Counted from the first letter of the stretch, positions 46,101 to 54,479 are shown. The stretch: 64,000 nucleotides of DNA from Kuschelorhynchus macadamiae (GCA_030620095.1 JAUTXW010002483.1:310001-374000), one strand, 5' to 3'. A program made the numbers and translations. The notes: generated from the letters alone by a model not told the origin.

Positions 46101-49100
46101 CTGACAAACTCAAGCATTTTACCAATGTTGAATGTAATATTGCTACATTATCAATTTTAACACATCCTCATTTAGATTGGTGAAGTTTAGACTGATTTTT
46201 TGCTTGCATTAAACCTCCCTAAGAACCAAGTCTGTCGTGTTTCAGACTTTCTCGACAAGGTCTTTTCCTGGCAGTTATCCCCTTCTGGTACGTTTTCGAT
46301 GAGCTAAGGGTTTGACTACAAATATTTTAACACGGGATAGTACGGATCATTTTGATTAAAAAATGCTTAAATAACATAGGGTTAATTCCTTACCATTTTT
46401 GAGAAAAACGGCTTTAAAGTTGTATTTTGATTTGTTAATATTTAAGCACATCGTTAACACATTTATTAATTTTATTATGTAAAACAATTAATTATATGGT
46501 TTTCTAGAAAATGCTTACAAATTTTTTCTCAATAAAGTATCTAAATGACTTAAATTTAAAAAATAAAAAACAAATAAATTGTTTTACTTTACCCTAGTAC
46601 GCTTATTTGAAAACGGCCACACTGCCCAACGTGGAGAAATGAGCAGGGTTCAACGAACATAGAAATTCGCAAACATATTAGTACAGTTGTCTTGTTTTTT
46701 GGTTCTTTCACCTTAATTTTTTGCCATATAAGGCAAGTTCATACCGATTTAATACGTAGTCGGGATTTAAAAACTCTTTAAAAATGTATACGAATATTGA
46801 ATATGCAGAGATGTTACTTATTTTTTAACAAACCGGGAAAGAGGAAAGATATCCTAACAGGAGGTGTCCTAATGGCAGAATATTTGTGGCGGTTTTACAA
46901 AGGTTCGCGATACGTGAAGTTTAAACCTCCGTCAAAGTAATCGGGGGCCTGAAATGCAAATAATACCCGAAAACGAGGAACTTATTTTAGCACTAGTGGT
47001 TTGAGCACTCGGGAAATCTCGTAACAAGTTGGATTTGCTAATTGGACCATCCATCGTACCCTTCGTGAGAACCCTCTGTACCCTGATCATGTGCAGTGAG
47101 TACAGGATTTGACTATAGAGGACTTACCCTGAAGAAAAGAATTTTGCTGGTAGTTTCTCAGAAAAAAACCCAGAAAATTTCACTTTAAACATACTGCCAA
47201 TCGATGAATGTTGTTTTACGAGAGATGGAATTTTAAATTATCCTAACACTCATACCTGGGCTCAAGAAAATACACACACGATTCAACAACGCCCATTTCA
47301 ATACCGGTTATCAATAAATATTTGGACTGGAATAATACACAATCGATTCCTTCAATTTTTAACTCATCACTTGCCAAAGCTTTTAGAAGATATTCCTTTA
47401 GCTCAGCAAGCCGGTGCCTGTTTTCTTCATAATTGAGCTCTTGCCCATGTTCATAGGAATGTGTTACAACATCTGGATAATACGTTTGATAATAAGTAGA
47501 TAGGTCGAAATGTCCCAGAACCTAGAAAATGGCCTCCGAGGCCACCAGACCTAAATCCCCTGATTTTTATTTTTGGGGCCACATGAAAACGTTAGTGTAT
47601 AATAGGGCTGAAATTGAAAATGAAGATGACCTTAGAAACCGTACTTTTGCTGCAGCGAAACAAATTGGACAAAGATCTGACGTTCTTAAATCTGTTCCAG
47701 AAAATTGGCTTCGCCGTATTCGTGCGAGTTTAAATAGTAAAGGTAGTCATTTTTAGCATTTACTTTAAGTTTTTTAGTGTGTGAATTATCTATCTAATGC
47801 TATAAATTAATATGCTTGGTAAGTTCATACTTTTGTGCAGTTAAAAACTATACAAATAACTAATCTAAACAGTTTTAATAACAGGTTTTTACTATTTTTT
47901 TATACAGGCCAATATTATGCTAACAAACCACAATATATTAAAAAATTAGTTCATACATTCCAAAAAAAAAAAAATCAAAATAAAATAATTCAATAGTTTT
48001 CAAACCTACAGGTTTTTTTATGCTTGACAAAATACAGGTGATGAGATTGTCATCAAATTGATGTCTAAGCAAATAACAATGTTGCCATGTTGTCTTGGAA
48101 TTAGTTGAAACCTTCTCCAAAATTAAACATTATAAAATTAAATATCTTGAAAACCCTTCTTAATTTACTCCTATGTTAAAATATTTGTATTGAAACCCCT
48201 GACACCCTGTATGTGTACACATATTTATTTCTCTAAAATCCCTGCAATATTTTTTTTGATAAAAGCCGATTAATATTTTTAAAACTAGCTGGCACTGCAG
48301 ACTTTGTTTTGCCTTTTTTCGTTAGATGACACGGTGAGTTTCCAGTGGAATTATCCGAATGGCGCACTTACCGCAACGTCCAGAAATGTTATTGAAGAGA
48401 AACATGTTGGTTTTATAGAAAAAATTAAAGGTGTACAATTCGATTAGTGTGTCCGTCTGTCGGTTTGTCTGTCTGTCAGTTCGCGGCGTAGCTAAAAACT
48501 ACTTACCTGATTGACTTCAAATTTTGGTCAAAAATTAAGGGTTGTGAGGCGATATCCTGGTAATATTTTGGAAAAGATCCAATATTGCCGAACAAAATGG
48601 CCGCCTAGTGAAATGTTAAAAAAAATATTACTAAAAAAAGGAATTAAGCAATTTTTGGATATAGGTGTTACATAGGAATCAACCTGTAATATTTTGGTAG
48701 GAATCCAAGACAGCAAAACATAATGGCGGCCTAATACATATTTAAAAAACCTGTTTTTACCTGCCATTCTTTTTATGTGAAGCTCGTGCAAATCCTTGAT
48801 GTGTTTCAGGCAACAGTTGCATATTTTTTTAACTTCTTGTTCAAATTCACTGGCAGTCATTTGATCATATATTCTCAACCTTTTTTTTATGGCGTTGATA
48901 AGTTTGGTTTTCTTGTCAATACTCATATCCACATCGGAAATGTGAAACAAAACTAGAAATAAAAAGAAGTTAATATGAATTCAAGGGAGGGGGAAGAATG
49001 CCGGTCCCTTAAGCCTTGATTGTTCTTGTGTTTTGAAAAGGGATTTCTAAAATCGGACTTTTAATTAAACACTTATATAGGAATGAAACACTGAAATAAA

Positions 49101-49369
49101 AAACGGCCTGGTAAATAAAATAACTTAATAAAAGATCGGGTTGGTCGTACGATAGTGACATGTCAATTTTAACTGTAACTAAATCAAATGCATACATTTA
49201 CCATTATAAAGGCATTATTATATTTTCAGAGTTGCTTACAGTTTAAAGATTCCTCAGATTTTGCGATTTTGATATTAGATGAGGCAGTCGCTTCGTTCTT
49301 ATCTTTGACCGGGGCGCTAGTCTCCTCATTTTTTTCTTCCTTTGGATCCAGCTTATTTTCGTTTTCCAT
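24855..49369 (-). CDS. EFR3-like protein, nine exons, 603 residues
   Basis: Exons (5' to 3' on the minus strand): 49240-49369, 48761-48952, 42095-42251, 40975-41177, 39385-39668, 36064-36317, 34398-34532, 26920-27127, 24855-25103. All introns are GT-AG, junction phases agree, and the joined frame is open. EFR3 anchors PI4-kinase IIIalpha at the plasma membrane through an alpha-solenoid. From about residue 160 on, this protein is collinear with EFR3: a RRGLNICLRNITKNLS segment, then HRIIQNIMDRHYNR (EFR3 has a very similar NLMDRHDNR), KKHRLSIYRVLMAGLQ, ENIYTYLAITCVE, and EVFYNYVSSIMERRSELAP. It is shorter than EFR3 (about 820 residues) and starts with a charged low-complexity segment instead of the Cys-rich membrane anchor, though a KICNCCLKH Cys cluster lies near residue 90. 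I read it as a fast-evolving paralogue. The comparison is from memory, so an unrelated solenoid remains possible. Confidence 0.7.
25600..26090 (+). pseudogene. Tc1-like transposase fragment (DD34E type)
   Basis: LFTDEHLRCNE-like residues near 25700 and the later WPARSPELNPIENVWDALRR (26006-26070) are the first and last catalytic regions of a Tc1 transposase. The intervening part has stops, and the second Asp region is reduced to RAHVSNNF. No inverted ends were found. It lies in the last intron of the EFR3-like gene, antisense to it. Confidence 0.75.
26390..26600. repeat. Dispersed sequence shared with 46610-46790
   Basis: AAAACGGC, ATTCGCAAACATA, then CATACCGATTTAAT occur in the same order here and at 46610-46790. 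The second copy sits just upstream of a mariner-relative transposase remnant, so this is probably element flank. Confidence 0.5.
26920..27127 (-). CDS. EFR3-like gene, exon 8
   Basis: The acceptor is TTTAAG and the donor GTAAGG. It encodes INLENIYTYLAITCVEIP through MVMSLMSLVCYVHKAE, collinear with the EFR3 segment that follows the MDRHDNR region. The preceding intron is 7.3 kb and holds the Penelope element and a LINE. Confidence 0.75.
27890..27940 (-). ncRNA. Hammerhead ribozyme motif, left copy
   Basis: Read on the minus strand: stem I half TCTG, core CTGATGA (27927-27933), stem II GCTAAC/GTTAGC with loop TTG, GAAA, a minimal stem III CGCGCG, and GTC with predicted cleavage after 27899, followed by CAGA, which pairs with the TCTG. 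All core positions are canonical. Hammerheads of this minimal type are known in Penelope-like elements. Confidence 0.85.
28008..30380 (+). pseudogene. Penelope RT with GIY-YIG endonuclease, one in-frame stop
   Basis: ATG 28008 (MASRSTEQNLYCKYCTK) opens a frame of 790 codons with one TAA at 28788-28790 after DYFERVDNLI. The frame resumes at once with TGPYDLIEKNPLSKM. RT motifs: LPKIHKPGKSMRPIVSAV, ISFDVSSLFPSVPI (motif A Asp), GTAMGNCLSPFLANLFMG (motif B), WYRYVDDIFAIF (catalytic YVDD), LPFLDTLV. The C-terminal GIY-YIG nuclease has SGIYEISCNDCDLKYVGQTK with the downstream Arg and an EHMAHL segment. The usual length is kept. The stop could be a single point mutation, so this copy is probably recently dead, unless the stop is read through. 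Confidence 0.92.
30431..30480 (+). ncRNA. Hammerhead ribozyme motif, right copy
   Basis: The core CTGATGA (30439-30445), stem II 30447-30452/30456-30461, GAAA (30462-30465), CGCGCG and GTC (cleavage after 30473) match the left copy. One base just before the core is C instead of G, which breaks the first stem I pair with C30474 and may weaken cleavage. Confidence 0.8.
30540..30622. repeat. Left arm of an inverted repeat around a LINE
   Basis: GTTGGCCGC through CATAATTGAGGTA recurs inverted at 33959-34039. The LINE at 31103-33955 lies between. A TGTACAGG string at the outer edge of each arm resembles mariner-relative ends. Confidence 0.6.
30849..30882 (-). repeat. Hammerhead-like motif, copy 2 (degenerate)
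   Basis: The minus strand reads TTGATGATGGTCTC, a spacer and CGAAACGTCGGATT. It has the same defects as copy 1: T at core position 3 and no stem III. Confidence 0.35.
31103..33955 (-). mobile_element. LINE retrotransposon, 5'-truncated
   Basis: The 3' end (low coordinates) has a (TTTG)n tail on the minus strand at about 31103-31125, typical of CR1/Jockey-group elements that end in short tandem repeats. The 5' end is truncated inside the endonuclease. The insertion is bounded by the inverted arms 30540-30622 and 33959-34039 and lies in intron 7 of the EFR3-like gene in the same direction as the gene. Confidence 0.85.
31675..33945 (-). pseudogene. LINE reverse transcriptase with one in-frame stop
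   Basis: The frame starts in the last part of an apurinic endonuclease (NSGLSDHEAVISRFSLP). RT motifs follow: IIPLHKGGEKTNSCNYRPIA, VFCDYAKAFDCVSHEIL (motif A), SGVPEGSVLGPILFLLYIND (motif B), RISLFADDTSITW (catalytic FADD). A TAA at 32359-32361 interrupts after MLCFNVD, and the same frame continues TVALSYKG. The thumb and C-terminal region follow to a stop at 31675. Apart from the stop and the lost 5' end it is intact. It copied its own RNA at nicked chromosomal targets. Confidence 0.9.
33959..34039. repeat. Right arm of an inverted repeat around a LINE
   Basis: This is inverted relative to 30540-30622, with GTACCTCAATTATGG near the start and GCGGCCAAC near the end. A CCCTGTACAG motif follows at about 34153. 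Confidence 0.6.
34398..34532 (-). CDS. EFR3-like gene, exon 7
   Basis: The acceptor is TTTTAG. Two GTAAGT donors overlap, and only the second (exon end 34398) keeps the frame into exon 8. It encodes IFFRGVSYNIRIAKYSARD and KKHRLSIYRVLMAGLQHHYE. Confidence 0.75.
34540..35330. other. Intron 6 sequence without a recognised element
   Basis: No coding frame with family features. A degenerate hammerhead-like motif (copy 3) lies at 35223-35255 on the minus strand: TTGATGATGAAACC, spacer, TGAAACGTCAG. Confidence 0.4.
35330..35880 (-). pseudogene. LINE reverse transcriptase C-terminal fragment
   Basis: Minus-strand residues such as IKDWCNSIQF, LNIPKTNLISYKCSIDD, VNKFFGLYILDNKL and a YKHILNVK-like stretch match the region after the RT active site, where FLG-type motifs occur. 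There are several stops. Confidence 0.55.
36064..36317 (-). CDS. EFR3-like gene, exon 6
   Basis: The acceptor is TTGTAG and the donor a consensus GTAAGT. It encodes LVVIVKKITLRDMEDD and, near the end, AHRIIQNIMDRHYNRLQF, the strongest EFR3 match. It leaves in phase 2. Confidence 0.75.
36690..37935 (-). pseudogene. LINE remnant with (AAAT)n tail
   Basis: On the minus strand: AIFIDLQKAFDTVD (motif A) near 37830, GVAQGSVL (motif B) near 37665, YFADDTVLV (active site) near 37580, then VPILGAIRRCTELL and HLQYLIPCCGNT in the thumb region. The tail (ATAAATAAATAAAA) is at about 36690-36705. Stops and frameshifts make it inactive. Confidence 0.75.
37950..38900 (-). pseudogene. R1/Jockey-like LINE RT remnant
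   Basis: Pieces in order: KIMEKYIRTNLLNSLE, IAFDISE-IF-QVWHDALL (motif A), VLAPILFLLHINELLSS (motif B) and SYADDSTFHYN (active site), then SIINIIDSVQKRVICLI, the LINE thumb motif. Frames change several times. It is distinct from its neighbour at 36690-37935 because the active-site region is duplicated with different residues. Confidence 0.75.
39180..39345 (+). repeat. Dispersed repeat, copy 4 (short)
   Basis: The piece from ATGTTTTAGGGTCCCTA through CGGTCTGTCTGTC to CTTCAAATTTTGGTC matches copies 1-3. It ends about 40 bases from the 3' edge of exon 5 of the EFR3-like gene. Confidence 0.7.
39385..39668 (-). CDS. EFR3-like gene, exon 5
   Basis: The acceptor is TTACAG and the donor GTAGAC. A donor 7 bases upstream would break the phase with exon 6. 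It encodes MLIKVLYEVLGNIKWSHMS and GPMRRGLNICLRNITKNLS, which match the EFR3 helical region before its middle loop. Confidence 0.7.
39700..39830 (-). pseudogene. Small LINE fragment
   Basis: The minus strand reads ECLSFRGAVRIVACLVYEED, resembling the V-Q-R-R-A-V-R-I-V motif of LINE RT thumbs. It is too short to classify. Confidence 0.35.
40090..40350 (-). pseudogene. Mariner-relative (DD41D) transposase fragment
   Basis: The minus strand reads FQQDGAPPHFGINVRWYLDE, then WIG, GPIEWPPKPP and LTPLDFFLWW. These are the second and third catalytic regions of the same transposase family as at 56901-57992. Only about 85 codons remain. Confidence 0.8.
40975..41177 (-). CDS. EFR3-like gene, exon 4
   Basis: The acceptor is ACTTAG and the donor a consensus GTAAGT. 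It encodes RKAQDCMDVYNKLIRLLPKS and a helical stretch ending YTDIEEALEDIL. It leaves in phase 1. Confidence 0.72.
41395..41725 (+). repeat. Dispersed repeat, copy 5
   Basis: It starts at GAAATTTTTTCAGATC, includes a shortened CGGTCTGCC block and ends at an AAAATGGCGGCCTAATAAAA core (about 41693-41712). It lies in intron 3 of the EFR3-like gene. Confidence 0.7.
42095..42251 (-). CDS. EFR3-like gene, exon 3
   Basis: The acceptor is TTTCAG and the donor GTACGT. It encodes AMEMIKDLTERMDVSYVESH through LIITWTRK and looks alpha-helical. It leaves in phase 2. Confidence 0.7.
42795..44830 (-). pseudogene. Crypton tyrosine recombinase, interrupted
   Basis: The N-terminal part (44580-44830) reads LDLLPEKSKVRYNQEYEKF and NISKETLENLLQYG. 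A middle part near 43210-43330 reads LIGIAGAWRREELTHLL, the first catalytic Arg region. The C-terminal part (42795-42989) has LKRLGGWQLTKVEESYVNES with the expected Tyr nucleophile. The His-x-x-Arg box between them is damaged, and a foreign GC-rich block splits the gene. Confidence 0.75.
43780..44280. repeat. GC-rich tandem repeat with a 37-bp-arm hairpin
   Basis: GATTGGTACCGGGTTAGCAC with about 25 following bases occurs twice (about 43935 and 44125), giving a unit of about 190 bases. Unit 1 carries a hairpin at 44012-44088 whose arms begin GCATCATTGGCGAAAG and, inverted, GCATCACTGGCGGAAG, with a 4-6 base loop. Unit 2 keeps only the first arm (about 44202-44240). Base composition is far more GC-rich than the surroundings. 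No coding capacity is seen. Confidence 0.75.
45490..45740 (+). pseudogene. Mariner-relative transposase fragment
   Basis: Residues such as NRHMDDRSKNTTSSETKMFG, GNLTVEKYLDMLQNL and WFQPDG fit the central catalytic domain of the DD41D family. Stops and shifts are frequent. No ends were found. Confidence 0.5.
46870..47756 (+). pseudogene. Mariner-relative (DUF4817/DD41D type) transposase remnant
   Basis: In order: a short helix-turn-helix remnant near 47035, NPENFTLN-like and DECCFTRDGILNYHNTHT-like residues near 47160-47260 (first Asp), RPFQYRLSINIW and LTHHLPKLLEDIPLAQQAG, then an APAH-like segment, and the last block WGHMKTLVYNRAEIENEDDL. The final 75 codons (47529-47756) are open; upstream frames are broken. 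A TACAGGGTGT-type end (inverted) lies near 48195. Confidence 0.75.
47760..48420. other. Element flank and spacer
   Basis: Sequence after the transposase remnant ends in ACACCCTGTATGTG near 48204, a candidate right end. An ACTAGCTGGCACTGCAGAC string at about 48283 resembles a common insect repeat but was not traced further. Confidence 0.35.
48425..48750 (+). repeat. Dispersed repeat, copy 6
   Basis: It begins with GTCCGTCTGTCGGTTTGTC, includes AACAAAATGGCCGCCTAG and CATAATGGCGGCCTAATAC cores, and ends within about 10 bases of the splice donor of exon 2 of the EFR3-like gene. Confidence 0.75.
48761..48952 (-). CDS. EFR3-like gene, exon 2
   Basis: The acceptor AG is at 48953-48954 and the donor is GTAAAA. 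It encodes FLFHISDVDMSIDKKTKL through KICNCCLKHIKDLHELHIKR. It enters and leaves in phase 1. The dispersed repeat copy 48425-48750 ends about 10 bases inside the following intron. Confidence 0.7.
49240..49369 (-). CDS. EFR3-like gene, exon 1
   Basis: ATG at 49367-49369 is followed by a Lys/Glu-rich segment beginning MENENKLDPKEEKNEE. The donor is GTAAGC. It ends in phase 1. No signal peptide is visible. Confidence 0.7.
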
Positions 49370-49399
49370 GCCTATTTATTTATGCTTCTAAAATTGGAA

Positions 49400-51120
49400 G
49401 TAAATGTATAATGTATGTTAACCTTAAATTAGACTGACAGCGACATTGGCTCTCAAGATCCTAAAGCGATTTCGGAATCCAACCATTTTAAAGTGCGCGC
49501 ATAATATTTCAAATCTGATTTTCGATTATTTGAGGTGTATTTGTATGGCCTTAATAGTTTTAGATTTAATAGGTTTATAACTTTAATGATGGTTTTTATC
49601 GACGAACTTGGGCTAACCTAACGCTAACGGGACAGATTCACCAGTATAGGTTTTGATAAAAAAATCGTTGTTTTAATATAGAATTTTGTAACCAATCCTC
49701 ATCTAACTTAATCCGCATTTTTATTAATTATAAGTTTTATAAAAAAAACAAACTTAAAACATTCATCTGCTTGAACAAAACTTGTTTATACTCCTCGGAA
49801 ATAAAGGATGAACCAAGAAAAAACACATTGAACAATCTATGTTGTGATTGTCAGGTGGTTCGAAAAGCCAATTAGGGTTTTTCTTCGAACATAATATCAT
49901 AGGGAGTATTATCATTGGTTCATTTTGTTGTTGTGTGTGATATAATAGGTCATAAACTGGTTAGTGTTGCCAGGTCAAAATTTTAAATTTCCCTAGTAAA
50001 ATCCCAAATTCCCTAGAATTTCCCTAAATCTTTCATTGCCGCACCCCCCATGTGGACGCCCTTGGCAGTTAATTTCAGCTAATTCATATGGAATGATATT
50101 TTTCTAAACTCACTAGTAAAAGCTGGATCGGAATTAAACAATTCAGCAGTTGAACCGAGAATTGTATGCTCTATTAACTGAAAACTATTAAAAGGATGAT
50201 TTATTCAAGTATTTATGAAAATTTAAACTGATTTTATTGTATAAAAATGTAAGAATATTTTTTTAACAAATATAGAACAATTATTATTTACTGCCTATGG
50301 CAATATCTGAATATTGTCCCTTGCTATTTCCGATCTGACATTTGCAGACTAATGAATATTGATCTGCTGTCCCTAGTTTTTTTTTCAGTAAGAAACACTT
50401 TAGATGGCATAAAGACCATACAATGGGGGCAAGAACACAAAGCCAGATAAGCGTGAATTTGTTGAAGTGAGTACTGATGGTCTAAGAGAGAAGATTATAC
50501 ATATATATTTTTTTTATTTAAGTAGAAACACATTATGTTTAAGTGGTAATAAAAAACTGAAAAATGTGTTTTTTTTGTTATATTCCCTATAACAAATTAT
50601 ATATAATAAAATGTTTAAATAAACCTTTATCTTGTCTTTAATTATAAAAAAGTACTTTTAGTCAGTTATAGGTAGGTCATAGGAAAAATAGTAAACTATT
50701 TTCCATATAACCACAGACTTCAGTAGGATTTTATTTACTTTTTAACACTAGTATTGAAAAACTAATTAATTGATTTAAAATAGATTAAACGTAGGCTTTA
50801 GCTTTTTTTTACTTACCATCTTTGTAGGAAAACATAACGCAACGAAACCTGATTCTGTAAAATTAGTTGAAAAGAGAAATAACCAATTTTTTTTTATTGA
50901 ATTTTCTAGTTTTTGTAAAACCTTTTTTCTTTCCTGTCAGAGGAAGGATTTTCTTAATATGAAGATTTATTATATTATTTATTATGGTAAACTAACAAAA
51001 ATATGTACAGAAATAATTAAAAGCTACTAAAATTCTAATTTATATGTAAAAACGGGTGTCAAAAACATGCCGTAAGCGAATTTACAGATAATAGTTAAAT
51101 ACAAAAATTAACTACTGGTG
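49400..51120. other. Region upstream of the EFR3-like gene
   Basis: This would hold the promoter and any 5' UTR of the EFR3-like gene. I see no TATA box in a convincing place, no open frame and no element end. The run of CCCTAG/ATTTCCCTA strings at 49990-50030 is low-complexity. Confidence 0.35.
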
Positions 51121-51124
51121 ATGA

Positions 51125-51590
51125 CTCATCAGAAGCTGTCAACGGCCCTTTCTAGTATAGACGGTGTTGATCTGATCGAGTTTTTTAACAAAATGCCACT
51201 GGCCTGTCTTCTTGACTGAGAGTCGCAGCAATAGCAAAATAAGATGCATCTGTTTCTATGACTAACGAACGAACAATTTTCTGAGAATGACCATACGAGA
51301 GAATTTGAAATATCAGCTTTAAGATTTTCAAAATCTTTAACGATTTCTGGAGTTAAAGGAAACATTTTACAATCAAGCTGTGAATTTTCTCAGAAAACCG
51401 AGCAATCCGTTTTGAATAGTGTGAGAACATTCCAGTCGCTCGACGCAATGAAGCTGTATCTGATGAAACTGGCATATCTAAAAGTGGTTTTAGTCTTTCT
51501 CGATCAGGCTTCATTGTTTTATTTTCAATGCTATAACCAAAGAGATTTGTTTTTCTTTTAGAAAAATATATTTATTAATAGTTAATCTAC
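51125..51590 (-). pseudogene. Gypsy-type retrotransposon pol fragment (RT-RNase H)
   Basis: The minus strand reads SSDTASLRRATGMFSHYSKR, then MFPLTPEIVKDFENLKADIS and a damaged ETDAS-like stretch. This is the connection between reverse transcriptase and RNase H in 17.6-type elements. Several stops; the rest of the element is absent. Confidence 0.7.
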
Positions 51591-51599
51591 TACCATTTG

Positions 51600-51960
51600 A
51601 CGCTTATGACGTAAGTACCCGCCAATTGGAAACTGAGTCTGGTGTTAGTCGACGTAGTATTCACACCTTGTTCAAGAATTTAATGAAGACGATTTTGATC
51701 CCCGATTACAATATTGTGAAGTTATGAGTGAACGATGAAAACCTTCTATTCAACACTTGTTTCTCTGGTGAATGCTCTTTATTTTTAAACTGCATTGTAA
51801 ATCATCATAACTGCCGATATTGGTCCGATTCTAATACCAGAATTTATCAGGAGGTACACACCCTAACAGCCACCAAAATTAAATGTTTGTGAAATGTATT
51901 TATAGTTATTACAAGAGGCCATAGAGCCAGCGTTAACAGCAATTATTGAAAATCAGAGTG
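51600..51960 (+). pseudogene. Mariner-relative transposase, N-terminal half
   Basis: In shifting frames: STRQLETESGVSRRSIHTLF (helix-turn-helix), NEDDFDPRLQYCEVMSER, then ECSLFLNCIVNHHNCRYWS and TRIYQEVHTLTATKIK, which lead into the catalytic core near the first Asp/Glu. The C-terminal half was probably cut off by the neighbouring hAT element. Confidence 0.7.
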
Positions 51961-52192
51961 ATCGGCGTTGTAATAGAGCTGTAAAAATGAGGTTTTGTAA
52001 AGCGCCATACAAAAGAATTTAAAAATATTTTCTTCACTTCACTGTTCACTCTGATGTAATGTAGCGTGTACAGAAAACAAATTTGTACTATATAGGATAT
52101 AAACTGGCTATTCCGGTTGAATTTATTAATTATTCAGATCTGCTAACATTGCTAAATCTCAAGATACTTAAAGAAAGGCGCACACCAGGGGC

Positions 52193-54335
52193 GTGCGGTG
52201 AAATTTTAAGAAAGGGAAGCAATTGTTAGAAGTTTACCTATTTGTAACCTAATTCGATTCTTCGATCATTTTTTGCAAATTTTTCAATGATGTCATCATA
52301 AAAACATCGATGCTCCGACATATTTTGGAGAAGTTTATTTTCAATGGACAGCAGCGATGTATGCGAAAGTCTCTCCTGCCCCGTTGAATTTCTCACGAAA
52401 TTTTTGATACGTTTAAGTGTTGAAAAATACTGATGAACTTGTGACAGGTATTGTCAATACTAATCCACACAATTTCGACACTTCGGTGTAGGCACCTTCC
52501 TTAAAAATTGCATTAGTTCCTGGGCGTTATTTTTTGCGCTAATGTCATCAGTTTCGTAAATCACTGTTAGTTCAGATCGCAGTACCACTCGGTCGAAGAA
52601 CTGGCCATAATGAAGAAGAAGAGATTTAAACGCATCTTCTGGAAAAGTTTTTGCTTTAAATGCATAAAAATTGCAGAGCTCGAGGAATTTAAAATCATTT
52701 AGACCGTTAAATCTATAGTTTATTTTTGCTGAATTTGATCGATTATTTCATAAAAGAGGCGTCTGTATGATGTTTGAACATCTCCCACCTTGTCTGTTCG
52801 AAGACGCTTGGTTGTGGCTCTACATTCAACGTCATCGTTTTCTCCCAAAATAGGTCAAAGTCATTTCTTTTTTGGCTTAACATGGACTTAAAATCATCCA
52901 CTTTTTTAGGCAAAAAGCAATATCATTTGTTTTAGTTTGTAACATATTAAAAACATTGTCCGAGAACGAAAATATTTTTCAAAATATATTCAACAAATAA
53001 TTAAAATTAAAATCTCGTTTCAAACATCAACCCAAAAACCCCCTCGAACTATTTATTGCTTCTGAGTCCCACGTTTCATTAATTTCTATTATATTCTCAA
53101 ATAGTTCAATCAGTGATTCATGATTTTCAGATACTGTTAACACAAGTCTTCCTATATAGTTCCACTTAGTAGGAGCTACTTAGGGCAATCCTTTATGGAC
53201 AATGGAGTCCAAAGCTTGTGTACGTTTTGTTGACTTGGAAAAAAAGCAGCCATGCCACTTAAAGTAACGAAAAAATACTTTGATGGCTCTAAATTTAATT
53301 TATGAGCAAAACAATGGACAAACACAGCACTTGGGAAAGTTTCTCGAACTTTAGCTTGCAGACCCCCTAATTGTCCTGCCATCACTGCAGCTCCATCATA
53401 GCTTTGAACAACTAATTTTTTCTCTCCATTAATTTCTTTAGTAACTTTATAAACTACGGTATATAATGCATCTGCTGTAGGATTTTCGGACACATTCTTA
53501 AAACCTAGCTCTTGAATACTTCCGTAAAAAAATCGCTCTTGAATACTTCTTTTAATATTTGTTTTAACGTAGCGAATTACTATAGATAATTGGCTAAAAT
53601 TAGTGATATCAGTTGCTTCGTCTAGAACAATAGCAATGAACCACTCCTCGCCAATCTTCTGCTTAATTCTTTTTAGAATAATGGTTGCAACAGCGGAAAT
53701 TAAATTATTTTGGATTCGATTCGACGTTTCGACAATCACCATATTTAGCCATTAAACTAAGTAAATCTTGAAAATTTCCTCTACTTGAAAAAACCTTTGT
53801 TTCGTCGTGACCTCTAAATCCCAATTCGTGCTGTCCGAGAAAACAAACAACATCGATCTTTTAATATTTGCCTATTTTTATCGACTAGTTCATTGTGACT
53901 AATTTCCAACTGATTATTAAGGGCGTGTTCAATTCTGCTTATGGAACACAGCTTTATGGAAATTGTTTAAATCGGAAAAACCAGTTTTATTCCAGAGACC
54001 TTTTTCGTTTTCAAAAATTAAACATGGCTAACAAAATAATTTACTTATATTTTCACACACTGTTAGCCATTTAAATTGTTCGTATTGTTTTTCCGGATAA
54101 AAATGTCTAATACAATTTTTCATTTTTGTGGTTAAAATTTTCATAGGCGGTTTTGCCCTTTTCAAATTATTTGAAACTTATCAGCGAAATTTAATGATGA
54201 AAATCCCTTTATTATTAAGTCACACACACGGATAGCCGTTCAAACAAAAAACCTACTCAAACGATAGCTTTCGCCCCCACTTAAAGCACACGACTGAAAT
54301 GCAAAAATTGCAAACCGCCGCGCCGGTGGAAAGTT
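52193..54335 (-). mobile_element. hAT element (ZMYM1-like transposase), decayed
   Basis: The left end begins CAGGGGCGTGCGGT, a typical hAT start. A degenerate complement (ACCGCCGCGCCGGTG) lies at about 54321-54335. Transposase pieces between them read on the minus strand. An 8-bp target duplication was not evident. Confidence 0.65.
52210..54200 (-). pseudogene. hAT transposase remnant
   Basis: The N-terminal part near 53800-54000 keeps FRGHDET-like residues. The open central part (53176-53742) reads WFIAIVLDEATDITNFSQLS, with the catalytic region around DEATD, then VVQSYDGAAVMAGQLGGLQA and AVFVHCFAHKLNL. The C-terminal dimerisation region near 52245-52430 reads FSTLKRIKNFVRNSTGQERL and LLSIENKLLQNMSEH. 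The length and order match hAT transposases related to ZMYM1. Frames are broken on both sides of the central part. Confidence 0.8.
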
Positions 54336-54479
54336 CAATAACCTCTGGCTCGATTCACAGGAAATCAAGCATACAGGACTTGGCTGCAGAGAAGCTAGCG
54401 ACCCGCATAGGTTCTATTCGATTTCTATTGTGGCTAGGTCGGAGTCAAGGCCGCATTTATTATAGGCTTGATAATTAAG

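Noticed and set aside
45833..46117. 94-codon minus-strand frame with aromatic residues
   Set aside because: It has no recognisable domain, is next to a mariner fragment on the other strand, and has no splice signals placing it in the EFR3-like gene. Probably chance.
49188..49391. Plus-strand 67-codon frame
   Set aside because: It is antisense to exon 1 of the EFR3-like gene.
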